Positions 52,371-62,436 are shown, counted from the stretch's first letter. The stretch is 62,778 nt of DNA from an uncultured Bacteroidales bacterium (GCA_902802815.1 CADCNQ010000024.1:1-62778); one strand, 5' to 3'. Numbers and translations are program-made. The notes: generated by a model not told the origin, from the letters alone.

Positions 52371-54814
52371 GTCGTTTGTCGTGTTATTTTTTGTGCGGCA
52401 TGTTTGCTTTGCCTTGTATGGGGCAGGAGGGTAATCCTATGTATGGCGAGGATACAATATCGGCGGCGTATATTAGGAAGTGGGTACATAACGGAGATCT
52501 CGTTCATTACATAGAGTCGCAGAGCGACCATGTTGTTTATCAAGGCTTGCACACCGGACAATGGAGCCTGGGCGATCAGCTTATATTCTCTATTGACGGA
52601 AATTCCTATAGACAAAACCGCTATTATATTGATGGATTCCGTGTCTCAGACAGATTCCGTACGGGCAGTACGCTATACATACCCAATATAGAACATTACA
52701 ACACGATGATTGACGTGCATTCCTCTCGCATGTATTTCACCAGAGATGAAAGAATGGGAGATTATGCTCAAGTGCAATTGAATACCGGTGGAATGGGCGA
52801 TTACGACTATAGTACAGCATTCATTGTTCATATTTTCCATGGTGCCGGTTATGAGGATTTATATAAACAGAACTCGCTGAAAAACCGTCAGCACGTGACT
52901 GCGTCCGGCAATATTGATGTTGCATACACAATAAAGGGTAAGAACTCTGATGGAAAAAACTATAGACAACATCTTTATGCGAACTTTGGCCAGCGTCAAC
53001 TTCCTGTTTACAATCAGGATGGGCTTATAGATGGTAGGGAATTGTATAGTGCAAATTATTATAAGGTGCAGTTGGACGGGGCACTTCCTCACGGTTCGTG
53101 GTTGGATGGGTTGGGGTATTTCGCAAACTTTTCTGGTACGGGAAGCTATGGCAGTGAGTTCTACCTTAACCATAATGAAGTGTCTGACCTTAAAACATAT
53201 TCGGCATCTCTTTTTGCAAGAAAACGTTTGCCATCATCAGTGGAGGAACAATCATCTGAAGTTACATCCGGTTTTACGTGGAGTACAAATGTTGTGAATC
53301 ATAAGAATTTAGGATTCCGTCGTAATATTATTGATCAAGATGGTGAGGGATTTGAACCATGGAGTCCAGATGGTTCCACGCATGAACTCACTTGGTATTT
53401 ACGATGGGAACGTCCTCTCCTGAAATGGTTAAAACTGAGAGCCGAGGGATATAACAGCATGATGCACTTCTCACCGTCGACATCCTGTTGGTCAAACACT
53501 ATCTACCAACAACATCAGGGGCAGGATGTTATAACTCCCCTATATCGTATCGATTGGAGTTCTCGTGCATTCACCGGCGGACTTTTGGAGAACAGCATCG
53601 GATTGGAAGCAAATCACGAACTTTCGCGTAAAATATCATTGCGCGCCCATTTGGATGCAACTCTCGATGGATATCTTCTTGGAAATGGGCAGTCGACAAT
53701 ATCGCCCAACTGGGAAGCGGGAATATCTTTTGACTTTCATCCCTGTAAGTGGTTTCAGATGGGTGTGACACTCCAGCATGACCGTATGGCATACGGTGTG
53801 GAGCATCTTCGCTATTTTTCGCGAGACTATATGGATGGTAAGGTATATTATGATGGAGGCTCGTTGTTCACCACTACGGGTGGACGCTACCATCATAAGT
53901 CTGGACTGATGCAGCCGTCCTATCTTACATTGGAGATTCCGATACGATTCAGATTTCAGGGGAAAAGAGGCCAGCATGAGATTGTACTGCAGCAGACCTA
54001 CAGGAAATATATCAACCAGTGGTACACGCAGATGAGGGGCGGGGAAACCTCCAACGGCTCATGGGAAGATGATTGGTATTTCCTGAATCCCGGTGAGAGA
54101 GAATACGATGTGGTGTACCAGCCGCACGACGTCATGGGCAGCGGATTCATCTCCAGCACACCTTATTATGTGTCCCAGCTCACACGCTACACCTTCACGG
54201 GTAAGCGTTTTACCTGTTCCGTGTCGTGGCAGAGTCTCATTGGTGCAGGGCTGTCGCTTGGACTGGCCAATGGTCCGGGCAGTAATAATTTCGGCACATT
54301 GTCTGAACTCTCTGCTTCGCCAAACACTGTGCGAGTCACGAGCAACAGTGGTGGCAAATATCCCGGTGTGGGACGCTTGGATCAGGACAAGGGATATATA
54401 TTGCGTACTTATTTTGGTTACAATATCTGCCGTTGGGTACAGGTGGGGCTGCTCTTCAAATGGACGGACGGCCAGCCTTTCAGTGTATATAACACAAAGA
54501 CTCAGACAGATGTGATGGGAAATACGCAGGCAGCAATACAGCCGGTTACTTCGCGAGGTACAAATCCCACAGATGGCGATTTCGGTACACGAGAGTCGGC
54601 AATATTCAACTTCGATTTTCATGTTCGTGCAAACTGGCAGGCTGGCGGTCATCCAATGTCGCTTTCGTTGTTGTGCTACAACTTATGGGACTTTGGCAAT
54701 GTACTCAACGAATACGACTTCCCCCAGGGCGCACGTGGTACGGGACAACGTGGTCATAATATGTTACTCACTATTCCCCGGGGACTCATAACAACATTCA
54801 AAATTGGCCTGTAA
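52367..54814 (+). CDS. outer-membrane beta-barrel protein (TonB-dependent-receptor-like)
   Basis: An 815-residue protein with a short signal peptide (MSRLSCYFLCGMFALPCMGQ). A small plug-like part follows (LGDQLIFSIDGNSYRQNRYY and IDGFRVSDRF). The rest is a long series of amphipathic strands ending in a hydrophobic residue (GLITTFKIGL). There is no obvious CarboxypepD domain and no TonB box was recognised. The family is not identified beyond the barrel. It is coupled to fmt by a 4-nt overlap. Confidence 0.72.
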   Translation: MSRLSCYFLCGMFALPCMGQEGNPMYGEDTISAAYIRKWVHNGDLVHYIESQSDHVVYQGLHTGQWSLGDQLIFSIDGNSYRQNRYYIDGFRVSDRFRTGSTLYIPNIEHYNTMIDVHSSRMYFTRDERMGDYAQVQLNTGGMGDYDYSTAFIVHIFHGAGYEDLYKQNSLKNRQHVTASGNIDVAYTIKGKNSDGKNYRQHLYANFGQRQLPVYNQDGLIDGRELYSANYYKVQLDGALPHGSWLDGLGYFANFSGTGSYGSEFYLNHNEVSDLKTYSASLFARKRLPSSVEEQSSEVTSGFTWSTNVVNHKNLGFRRNIIDQDGEGFEPWSPDGSTHELTWYLRWERPLLKWLKLRAEGYNSMMHFSPSTSCWSNTIYQQHQGQDVITPLYRIDWSSRAFTGGLLENSIGLEANHELSRKISLRAHLDATLDGYLLGNGQSTISPNWEAGISFDFHPCKWFQMGVTLQHDRMAYGVEHLRYFSRDYMDGKVYYDGGSLFTTTGGRYHHKSGLMQPSYLTLEIPIRFRFQGKRGQHEIVLQQTYRKYINQWYTQMRGGETSNGSWEDDWYFLNPGEREYDVVYQPHDVMGSGFISSTPYYVSQLTRYTFTGKRFTCSVSWQSLIGAGLSLGLANGPGSNNFGTLSELSASPNTVRVTSNSGGKYPGVGRLDQDKGYILRTYFGYNICRWVQVGLLFKWTDGQPFSVYNTKTQTDVMGNTQAAIQPVTSRGTNPTDGDFGTRESAIFNFDFHVRANWQAGGHPMSLSLLCYNLWDFGNVLNEYDFPQGARGTGQRGHNMLLTIPRGLITTFKIGL

Positions 54815-54861
54815 GGAAAAAAATAAAATGGTGGGATAAGGGTTTTATGGAAATAAAAATG

Positions 54862-54869
54862 TATCTTTG
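54862..54869 (+). promoter_or_regulatory. -7 box TATCTTTG for the polysaccharide cluster
   Basis: TATCTTTG lies 27 nt before the rfbC ATG. No other box was found inside the seven-gene run to 62158. Confidence 0.6.
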
Positions 54870-54896
54870 CGACAAAAGGAAAAAGAGAATAAAGGT

Positions 54897-55478
54897 ATGG
54901 AAGTGCTAAAAACGGAGATTGACGGTGTTTTGATTATTGAACCTCGTGTTTTCAAGGATGCGAGAGGTTATTTCTTTGAGAGCTTTTCAGAGAGAGAGTT
55001 CTTTGAGAAGGTACGCCCCATCCGTTTTGTTCAGGACAATGAGTCTATGTCGTCTTATGGAGTAATGCGTGGTCTGCATTTTCAACGCCCTCCTTTCACT
55101 CAATCCAAACTGGTGAGATGTGTGAAAGGTGCTGTGCTTGATGTGGCTGTGGATATTCGCAAGGGTTCGCCTACATACGGTCAGCATGTCGCAGTGGAAC
55201 TTACGGAGGACAATCATCGTCAGTTCTTTGTGCCGCGTGGTTTTGCCCACGGTTTCTCCGTGTTGAGCGAAACGGCTGTTTTCCAATATAAGTGTGATAA
55301 TTTCTATGCTCCGCAAGCTGACGGAGGCATTTCCATTAAGGATGACAGCCTTGGTATAGACTGGAAGATACCCACGGATAAGGCAATTCTTTCAGAAAAG
55401 GATATGCTTCACGAGTGTCTTAAAGATTTTGACTCTCCATTTGACATCAACGTGGATTTGTACGGGAACAGCCTTTAG
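54897..55478 (+). CDS. rfbC: dTDP-4-dehydrorhamnose 3,5-epimerase
   Basis: RfbC makes the third step in dTDP-L-rhamnose synthesis. From the ATG at 54897 the protein has 193 residues. Motifs are FKDARGYFFESFSEREFF, the catalytic His in GVMRGLHFQRPP, AVDIRKGSPTYGQHV, FFVPRGFAHGFSVL and the Tyr region YKCDNFYAP. rfbA, rfbB and rfbD are not in the window. It opens the polysaccharide cluster and suggests rhamnose or a related deoxysugar in the product. Confidence 0.93.
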   Translation: MEVLKTEIDGVLIIEPRVFKDARGYFFESFSEREFFEKVRPIRFVQDNESMSSYGVMRGLHFQRPPFTQSKLVRCVKGAVLDVAVDIRKGSPTYGQHVAVELTEDNHRQFFVPRGFAHGFSVLSETAVFQYKCDNFYAPQADGGISIKDDSLGIDWKIPTDKAILSEKDMLHECLKDFDSPFDINVDLYGNSL

Positions 55479-55499
55479 GGCTTGAGTTTTGTGTAATTG

Positions 55500-56630
55500 A
55501 TGAAGACAGGTCCCATACTCCCTTCGAAGGACGAGTGTTATGGTTGCACGTCCTGCGAGCAGATATGCCCTCGGCAATGCATATCAATGGTGAGTGATGA
55601 CGAGGGATTTCTCTACCCAAAAGTTGATAATGACGCATGCATCGGATGTAAGCGTTGCGAAAAGGCGTGTCCCTCATTGGCAAAACTTGAAGATTGTTAT
55701 CCCATAAAAACTTATGCTGCAATTAACACAGAAGAGAACATACGGAGCCAAAGTAGTTCCGGAGGTGTTTTTACTTTGCTGGCAGAGGCGGTTATCAATC
55801 AGGGAGGCATTGTTTTTGGTGCACGCTTCGACGAGTTATGGCAAGTTATTCATGCAAAAGCAGAGAAGGTAGAAGACCTTTCATCCTTTCGTGGGAGCAA
55901 ATATGTGCAGAGTAAAATGGGCAACTGTTATGCAGAGGCTCAGGAGTATCTAAAACAAGGTAGAATTGTGATGTTTGTAGGCACACCTTGTCAGATAGCT
56001 GGCCTTCACCGTTTCTTAGGAAAGCCCTACGAAAAGTTGCTGACGGTTGATTTCATTTGTCATGGAGTGCCAAGTCCTGCAGTTTGGCAGTGGTATATTG
56101 ACAGGAAGTCATCGGATATAGCAGGAAAATCGCTGAAAGGAAGATTCTATTATTGGAGAAATAGTGGCAATTTTGTAAGCGATGTGGAGTTTCGTGACAA
56201 AACCTACGGATGGAAACAGTTCAGTATGGTTATTAAAACTAAAGGTAAAACTTATTCCGAAAAGCATTTTAACGACTCTTACATGAAAGCTTTCCTTAAT
56301 AATTATTCACTTCGACTTTCATGTTATAGCTGCAAAATGAAATATGGAAGGAGTCATAGCGATATTACCATTGCCGATTTCTGGAACGTTCACAAAGTAA
56401 CGGAATTGTTTGATGATGATAAGGGTACCAGTCTCGTTTTGGCTAACTCGTCCAAGGGTCTTAAATTATTTCAGCAATTGCATTGCAAATCGAAAGAGGT
56501 TGACTTCAGCGATGCAATACAATATAATAGAGCATGGAGTATTCCTTACGAGAAGAACGAAAATCGCGATTATTTTTTTAAACACTACAGAGAGCAGTTA
56601 GAAACTATAGTGAATTCTGTACACAAATAA
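55500..56630 (+). CDS. Fe-S protein of the coenzyme F420 hydrogenase/dehydrogenase beta-subunit family
   Basis: A 376-residue protein with two 4Fe-4S motifs at the N-terminus (Cys13, 16, 19, 23 in CYGCTSCEQIC and Cys47, 50, 53, 57 in CIGCKRCEKAC). These are followed by the FrhB N- and C-terminal domains (SSGGVFTLLAEAVI, MFVGTPCQIAGLHRFLG, DFICHGVPSPAVWQWYID). In Bacteroidetes such genes sit in capsule and exopolysaccharide clusters beside pyruvyl transferases, as here (10 nt before one). They are thought to act on a glycan or its donor by redox chemistry. F420 itself is not expected. Confidence 0.88.
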   Translation: MKTGPILPSKDECYGCTSCEQICPRQCISMVSDDEGFLYPKVDNDACIGCKRCEKACPSLAKLEDCYPIKTYAAINTEENIRSQSSSGGVFTLLAEAVINQGGIVFGARFDELWQVIHAKAEKVEDLSSFRGSKYVQSKMGNCYAEAQEYLKQGRIVMFVGTPCQIAGLHRFLGKPYEKLLTVDFICHGVPSPAVWQWYIDRKSSDIAGKSLKGRFYYWRNSGNFVSDVEFRDKTYGWKQFSMVIKTKGKTYSEKHFNDSYMKAFLNNYSLRLSCYSCKMKYGRSHSDITIADFWNVHKVTELFDDDKGTSLVLANSSKGLKLFQQLHCKSKEVDFSDAIQYNRAWSIPYEKNENRDYFFKHYREQLETIVNSVHK

Positions 56631-56640
56631 GTTGATATGT

Positions 56641-57819
56641 ATGAACATAGCGATTACAACTTTCTTCCAATCACAGACTAATTATGGTCAACTGTTGCAG
56701 GCATTTGCCATGCAGCAGATTTTGATGGAGTTAGGCTACTACGCATATACTGTAAGGTATGGATTTCATGAGCAATTTAAGCCCGTTTTTGCAAATGAGA
56801 AAACATCCTCCGATTTCAGTCGTTTATTGTGTAATCAAAACAACATATCGGCAGGAGTGGGAACGGAGGCAGACCGGTGCTTTGACAAATTCAGGCGTGA
56901 CCATCTGAATTTGTCCGATAGTGCATACAACACTCTGGACGAGTTGAAAAAGTTTCCACCTGCAGCTGATTACTATCTCACAGGGAGCGATCAGGTTTGG
57001 GCGCAGTTGCTTAGTCAGAGGAATAATGCTGTTTTCTTTCTCAAATTTGGGAAAAAGAGTGTTAGACGTTTGGCTTACGCACCCAGTTTTTCGTTGAAAT
57101 CCTACCCCAATGAACTGAATCCGCTGTTGAAAAAACACCTGAAACGTTTTTATGCCATCAGTACACGTGAAAAGGCGGGTGTAGAGATATGTCGTAAGGT
57201 AGGCTATAAAGCAGAATGGGTTGTTGACCCGACGATGTTACTTGACGGACCCTATTATCGTCGGCTTGCCGCAGAATCCGGAACGGTGTTGCCGGAAAAC
57301 TATGCCTTTGTTTATCATGTAAACATTGAAAAGCAAGATTTGCCGTGTTGGCCAATATTCCGTATGTACAACTCAAAGGAAGGTATAAAAAACATTGCAG
57401 TCCATGCCAATGGAGAAGGGAAAGACAGGGATGTTGTAGAATTCCTCAGTTCTGATGCTGCTTATATGTATCCCACCATTCAGGACTGGATACGTCTTAT
57501 AGACGGTAGCCGTTACGTGCTGACAACATCTTTCCACGGCATGGTGTTTGCGATATTGCTACACAAACCGTTCTTCGTAAGTTTACGTCCCGAAAGTATG
57601 TTTGCCGGAAACGATCGGGTGACCGATATCCTTGCGGAATTAGGACTCACAGACCATATTGTAACGTCTTCAACAGATGTGGAAGCAAAGCTCCGTCAAC
57701 CCATAGACTGGGATGCTGTGGATAGTAAACTTGATGTTTTAAGAAAACACTCCATGGCTTATCTCGAGCATGCATTGTCTGGGAAAAAGAGACATTGGTG
57801 GAATCTGTTCTTTAATTAA
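56641..57819 (+). CDS. polysaccharide pyruvyl transferase family protein
   Basis: A 392-residue GT-B-type enzyme of the PS_pyruv_trans family, which adds ketal pyruvate from PEP to sugars in surface polysaccharides. Visible blocks are ITTFFQSQTNYGQLLQAFAM, YYLTGSDQVWAQLL, ISTREKAGVEICRKVGYKAE, WVVDPTMLL and YVLTTSFHGMVFAILLHKPF (the conserved SFH). The ATG at 56641 is chosen over a TTG at 56632. Confidence 0.9.
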   Translation: MNIAITTFFQSQTNYGQLLQAFAMQQILMELGYYAYTVRYGFHEQFKPVFANEKTSSDFSRLLCNQNNISAGVGTEADRCFDKFRRDHLNLSDSAYNTLDELKKFPPAADYYLTGSDQVWAQLLSQRNNAVFFLKFGKKSVRRLAYAPSFSLKSYPNELNPLLKKHLKRFYAISTREKAGVEICRKVGYKAEWVVDPTMLLDGPYYRRLAAESGTVLPENYAFVYHVNIEKQDLPCWPIFRMYNSKEGIKNIAVHANGEGKDRDVVEFLSSDAAYMYPTIQDWIRLIDGSRYVLTTSFHGMVFAILLHKPFFVSLRPESMFAGNDRVTDILAELGLTDHIVTSSTDVEAKLRQPIDWDAVDSKLDVLRKHSMAYLEHALSGKKRHWWNLFFN

Positions 57820-57829
57820 TCAGTGAACC

Positions 57830-58951
57830 ATGGGTAAACTTCTCTTCATAGGTCATACATATCATCAGAAGACAAAATCTTCCCTCTTCCTTTTAGAACT
57901 TGTGCGCAAGGATTATCAAATCACAGAGTTCTATATAGATCCGACAATGCTGCTCGACTATGAAAGAATGGCAGATTTGCAGGGTGAGTCTTTTGATGTG
58001 TTGGTTGTTTGGCAGGTGATGCCTGTCATTTCGGAAATACGAAAATATGTTTCATGGAGCCACGCTGTATTCTTTCCTATGTACGATCACTACGCGGCGC
58101 TTGGTGGTTTTAGTGCAAAGATATGGAGAGATTATCAGGACTTTGTCATCATCAGTTTTTCGCGAACACTTTATGGTGATTTGTGCAGATGTGGTTTTGA
58201 CGCAAGATACATACAGTATTTTCCCCAGCCTTCAGAAATCAGCAGTTGGGGTGAAGAGAAATCTTTGTTCTTTTGGCAGCGACAGACGATATTGAATTTT
58301 GCGACACTCCAAAAGGCGGTACAAAATCTCGAAATTAGTAAAGTACACTTGCATAATGCCCCAGACCCATACAACAAGGTTTTGCCTCCATCTGCTTTTG
58401 ATAAGGATGTTATTGAGTTTTTTAAGGGTGTCATCTACTCGGAGTCAAGATGGTTTGAAAGCAAAGAGCAGTTATATCAGGTTTTGGAACAATCAAGTTT
58501 ATATATGGCGCCTCGCAATCTGGAGGGAATAGGTATGAGTTTTCTTGAGGCTATGGCGCATGGCCGTTGTGTAATCGCTCCCGATATGCCCACAATGAGT
58601 GAGTATATTACAGATGGGGTGAATGGCTTGTTATATCCTTGGGATGTGTCATCTGACAATCATTGTGCCACTCCCGTGCCCCCTCCAGTCAACTCTGTCA
58701 GGACAATGCAGGAGAACGCTTACGAAACGGTTTGCAAGGGGTATGAGAGATGGAGCAAGGAAAAATACGATATTTTAGAATGGTTGAAACAAGAGGCCCG
58801 TCCCAATATAATGAAACTGTGCAGAAGATCCATCAGATATGATTGGTATAATACGTCAGGCTCGAGGATGGCTGTGTTAAAACACTATATAAAATGTTTG
58901 CGTAGGTTGTTGTCCAGGAAACTGTGCGATTTCCAAAAGAAAAAAGCATAA
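57830..58951 (+). CDS. GT-B glycosyltransferase (GT4-like)
   Basis: A 373-residue glycosyltransferase. The C-terminal nucleotide-sugar site is LYMAPRNLEGIGMSFLEAMA followed by HGRCVIAPDMPTMSEYI, which gives the E-x7-E pattern of retaining GT4-like enzymes. TDGVNGLLYPWD follows. The N-terminal half is less typical (LLFIGHTYHQKTKSSLFLLE). The sugar donor and acceptor are unknown. It sits 10 nt after the pyruvyl transferase. Confidence 0.83.
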   Translation: MGKLLFIGHTYHQKTKSSLFLLELVRKDYQITEFYIDPTMLLDYERMADLQGESFDVLVVWQVMPVISEIRKYVSWSHAVFFPMYDHYAALGGFSAKIWRDYQDFVIISFSRTLYGDLCRCGFDARYIQYFPQPSEISSWGEEKSLFFWQRQTILNFATLQKAVQNLEISKVHLHNAPDPYNKVLPPSAFDKDVIEFFKGVIYSESRWFESKEQLYQVLEQSSLYMAPRNLEGIGMSFLEAMAHGRCVIAPDMPTMSEYITDGVNGLLYPWDVSSDNHCATPVPPPVNSVRTMQENAYETVCKGYERWSKEKYDILEWLKQEARPNIMKLCRRSIRYDWYNTSGSRMAVLKHYIKCLRRLLSRKLCDFQKKKA

Positions 58952-58963
58952 AAAGGTGCAATA

Positions 58964-59773
58964 ATGAAGGTATCAATTATAACGATAAACCGCAACAACC
59001 TTTCGGGACTGAAGGCAACACGCGAAAGCATCATATCCCAGACATACAAGGACTGGGAGTGGATTGTGGTTGACGGAGGCAGTACGGAGGGCGACCGGGA
59101 TTTTCTAGAACAGCATGCAAACGAGATGGCATGGTGGTGCAGTGAGCCGGATAGTGGGGTGTATAATGCTCAGAATAAGGGAATCGCCCACGCAATGGGA
59201 GAATGGATGATATTCATGAACTCGGGAGATATATTTCATGATAAAAACGTGCTGGAAAGTGTCTTCGCGCAAGAGCATTCTGCAGATATACTTTATGGCG
59301 ATTGGATTAGGGTTTATGAAGATGGCAGAGAAGAGAAAATGAGTGCCCCTGAAAGATTGTCACTTCATTATATCTACCAAAAGAATATATGCCATCAGGC
59401 TATTTTTGTAAAGAGTGCGATATTGGTGGCGTCGCCGTACGATGAATCATACAAGGTGCTTGCAGATTGGGCGAAATGGATAGAGTTGATGTTGAAAAAA
59501 TACACATTTGAATATCTGTCATTGACAGTATGTGATTTTAGTGTTGGAGGAATTAGTTCTGGCACCGTGCAGGCATTCGCAGAACTGGAGATCCTTCGAA
59601 AGAAAGAGTTTCCTCCAGCCCTGACGGAAACGATAGAAACGCTTGAAAAGACCGGATATGACGACAGAAACATTAGTGATGTCTGGAAGTTGGTTCGACA
59701 GAGAAACACGTATAGAAGAATTATACATGCGGCAGTAAGGCTTTGCCGCTTTATAGAAAAGATACGCTCATAA
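58964..59773 (+). CDS. family 2 glycosyltransferase
   Basis: A 269-residue GT-A enzyme. The nucleotide-binding start is KVSIITINRNNLSGLKATRE, followed by WIVVDGGSTEGDRDFLE and SEPDSGVYNAQNKGIAHAMG (typical of WcaA/PGL-like GT2). The DXD counterpart is NSGD in WMIFMNSGDIFHD. KNICHQAIF is the acceptor-side motif. It is cytoplasmic and probably adds one sugar to the repeat unit made by this cluster. Confidence 0.88.
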   Translation: MKVSIITINRNNLSGLKATRESIISQTYKDWEWIVVDGGSTEGDRDFLEQHANEMAWWCSEPDSGVYNAQNKGIAHAMGEWMIFMNSGDIFHDKNVLESVFAQEHSADILYGDWIRVYEDGREEKMSAPERLSLHYIYQKNICHQAIFVKSAILVASPYDESYKVLADWAKWIELMLKKYTFEYLSLTVCDFSVGGISSGTVQAFAELEILRKKEFPPALTETIETLEKTGYDDRNISDVWKLVRQRNTYRRIIHAAVRLCRFIEKIRS

Positions 59774-59783
59774 TTGTCATTAC

Positions 59784-61238
59784 ATGTTATTCAACTCATT
59801 AGAATTTATCATTTTCTTACCAATAGTATTTCTGCTTTATTGGTTTGTCTTCCGCGGTCGGCGATGGCAGAATGTGCTTATTGTCATTGCAAGCTATATT
59901 TTCTACGGATGGTGGGACTGGCGTTTCCTTCTTCTGATAGCATTTACATCATTCTGCAGTTTCTGGAGTGGTTTGCTATTGGAAAAATACGAAGGACGGC
60001 GACGTAGCCAGAAGTTGATTAGCGCGGCTAATATCACCATAAATCTTGCCATACTCGGAGTGTTCAAATACTTCAACTTCTTCGTTGAAAATCTGGATGT
60101 GCTCTTCCGTTCTCTTTTCAATTACCAGTTGGATTGGGTCACGATGAAAATTATCCTGCCGGTGGGCATCAGTTTCTACACATTCCAGGCGCTCAGCTAC
60201 ACTATTGACGTATATCAAAAGAAACTGCCGGCAACGCATGATATCATTGAATTCTTTGCTTATATAAGTTTCTTCCCCCAGTTGGTTGCAGGACCTATTG
60301 AAAGGGCGACAAACCTGTTACCTCAGTTTCAGCGGCAGCGGCATTTCGACTATGCGAAATCCATAGACGGATGCAGGCAGATGCTGTGGGGATTTGTGAA
60401 GAAGTTACTTATCGCAGACAACTGTGCAGGAGTGGTCAATGAGTATTGGGGTAATTTCCAAGACCTGTCTGGCGTATCCCTCTTTATGCTCTCAATACTT
60501 TTCGGATTTCAAATCTATTGCGATTTCTCCGGCTATTCGGATATTGCCATCGGATGCGCCCGTCTTTTCGGTTTCAACCTGATGCGCAACTTTGATTTTC
60601 CGTTCTTTTCAAGAAGCATACCGGAGTTCTGGCGCAGGTGGCACATATCTCTCACCACTTGGTTTCGCGACTATATCTATTTCCCGCTTGGGGGCAGCAG
60701 AGGTAACAAATGGATCGTCGTGCGCAACACCTATATAGTGTGGGGAGTAAGCGGACTGTGGCACGGTGCCAGCTGGCATTTCGTGTGCTGGGGATTGTTC
60801 CATGCCACACTGCTTGCGATATACAATCTCTTGGGTATAAACACAAAATACGAACATGTGGTGGCTTACAACCGTTATCTGCCTAATTTGAAGGAGACGG
60901 CGCAGATGGCTGTTACCTCTATACTCATTGTCTTCAGTTGGATAATATTCCGTTCAGAGACGATGGCGCAGGTCGGAGATTATCTGTATTATATGTTCAC
61001 CAACCCGTTTTTCGGTGACAACAAAATGATTCGGAAATGGGTGATATGGAGCAGTTTGATGATGATTGTGGAATGGATACAGAGAGACAAGCAGCACGCT
61101 TTGCAGTTTCCCTCCGTACGTCCATTCTCTTATGCCTTTGTACGCTGGGCAATCTACGTTGCTCTTATTTGTGCATCCTACGTGGCATATGTGGTTAATA
61201 TAGAAGACGATAACACGTTCATTTATTTCCAATTCTGA
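59784..61238 (+). CDS. MBOAT family O-acyltransferase (AlgI-like)
   Basis: A 484-residue polytopic membrane protein with about ten hydrophobic segments. The MBOAT signature is complete: ISFFPQLVAGPIERATNLLP, FSGYSDIAIGCARLFGFNL, FPFFSRSIPEFWRRWHISLT, TWFRDYIYFPLGGSR and the catalytic His near 327 in SGLWHGASWHFVCWG. It would pass an acetyl group across the membrane for O-acetylation of the polysaccharide. Its stop overlaps the next start by 1 nt (TGATG), pairing it with an SGNH-like partner. Confidence 0.94.
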   Translation: MLFNSLEFIIFLPIVFLLYWFVFRGRRWQNVLIVIASYIFYGWWDWRFLLLIAFTSFCSFWSGLLLEKYEGRRRSQKLISAANITINLAILGVFKYFNFFVENLDVLFRSLFNYQLDWVTMKIILPVGISFYTFQALSYTIDVYQKKLPATHDIIEFFAYISFFPQLVAGPIERATNLLPQFQRQRHFDYAKSIDGCRQMLWGFVKKLLIADNCAGVVNEYWGNFQDLSGVSLFMLSILFGFQIYCDFSGYSDIAIGCARLFGFNLMRNFDFPFFSRSIPEFWRRWHISLTTWFRDYIYFPLGGSRGNKWIVVRNTYIVWGVSGLWHGASWHFVCWGLFHATLLAIYNLLGINTKYEHVVAYNRYLPNLKETAQMAVTSILIVFSWIIFRSETMAQVGDYLYYMFTNPFFGDNKMIRKWVIWSSLMMIVEWIQRDKQHALQFPSVRPFSYAFVRWAIYVALICASYVAYVVNIEDDNTFIYFQF

Positions 61239-62158
61239 TGAAACGTTTCTTAATAAAAGTATTATTGCTTGTAATCATAGCGTTCACGATAATTTTGATT
61301 ATCAACGTGTTTATGCTTTTAAGCAAGGACAGATTCAGTTGCTACTCTCATGAACGTAATGTGGCGCTTGCATACGAGCGTCTTGTGGCGTTGAGAGATA
61401 CAAACAAGATTGTGATTATTGCCGGTTCCAACGCAGGATTCGGTATCAATTCACGACTGATTAAGCAAGCGTTTCACATGCCTGTAGTTAACACTGCCAC
61501 TCATGGTGGTATTGGGGTGAGAATGCAATTTGAGATGTATAATGATTTGCTTCGTGAGGGGGATGTTGTCATTTTCTGTCCGGAATATGGCGCTGGAGAA
61601 GCGCGTCTTTATGGAGAATCAACGCTGGTGAGGATTTTAAGTACGCATTTGCCCCAAGCCTACAGCAAGTTCTCCTTAGCCCAGTGGGTGCATGCTTTAA
61701 AGTATATAGGTATACACTACAGAGAAGCACACAAACATAGAAAATCGAAGGAATTTGATGGCCCATATTCTGCAAAAGCAATCAATGAATATGGTGACAT
61801 AGAGTGGAAAAGAGCACATCAGGATACTATCAGCTGTTATAATATAAGCAGTCTTATTGACAAGGAACTTGTTGCATACTACAAGTATGTTCATGCTACG
61901 ACAAAAAAGCGTGGGATACGTCTTCTCTTCCTGCCGCCCACACTCCTTGGAAGTAATTATCATAAAGACGCCGCTCAGATAGAAGAATGGGCCGTATATC
62001 TAAAACAGAACGGAATCCCTTTGCAGGCGGAGCCGTCTAAATATGCGTTCCATGACAGCCTTTATTATGACACTCCCTACCACATGACGAGCGTTGGAGC
62101 AGACCTACGCACGGAAGTGATGATCAACGATATGGCCCGACTTCTGAAAGGCCTTTGA
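61238..62158 (+). CDS. membrane-anchored SGNH-like partner of the MBOAT protein
   Basis: A 306-residue protein with one N-terminal membrane helix (about 4-29; VLLLVIIAFTIILIINVFML) and a periplasmic domain. IIAGSNAGFGINSRLI resembles the nucleophile block of SGNH/DltD-AlgJ-type proteins, and the end (YYDTPYHMTSVGADLRTE) carries a D...H pair in the usual place. Such proteins take the acyl group from MBOAT and place it on the glycan. The TGATG overlap supports the partnership. Overall similarity to a named family was not recognised. Confidence 0.72.
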   Translation: MKRFLIKVLLLVIIAFTIILIINVFMLLSKDRFSCYSHERNVALAYERLVALRDTNKIVIIAGSNAGFGINSRLIKQAFHMPVVNTATHGGIGVRMQFEMYNDLLREGDVVIFCPEYGAGEARLYGESTLVRILSTHLPQAYSKFSLAQWVHALKYIGIHYREAHKHRKSKEFDGPYSAKAINEYGDIEWKRAHQDTISCYNISSLIDKELVAYYKYVHATTKKRGIRLLFLPPTLLGSNYHKDAAQIEEWAVYLKQNGIPLQAEPSKYAFHDSLYYDTPYHMTSVGADLRTEVMINDMARLLKGL

Positions 62159-62174
62159 TTTTTAACTTTTTTCT

Positions 62175-62224
62175 GCGCTAAAGCGCGACATGCAGTTTTT
62201 TTGAAGTCCCCCGTAATCGTGGGG
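62175..62224. repeat. two hairpins after the polysaccharide cluster, REP-like
   Basis: GCGCT-AA-AGCGC at 62175-62186 is followed by a T-run at 62195-62202 and may end the cluster's transcript. The second, CCCCCG-TAAT-CG(T)GGGG at 62208-62224, has one bulged T. It closely matches the hairpin at 251-266 near the other end of the window. Confidence 0.6.
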
Positions 62225-62436
62225 TCAAAAACCTTTTGCCTGAATGTTCAATGTTTTTAGCGGGGCGTTTTGTGTTAAAAGGAATGTAAAAATAATTTAT
62301 GCTCCTTAAAACCTGTTCCTTAATCCTCGTTTTCTGCGGATAAGTGATGGAGAAAATTCCCGTGCACTAAGAAAAATTTTCCCGATGCCTTACCCTCAAA
62401 AATGCGATGCCTTTGTGTCTCTTTTGCATCACGGTG

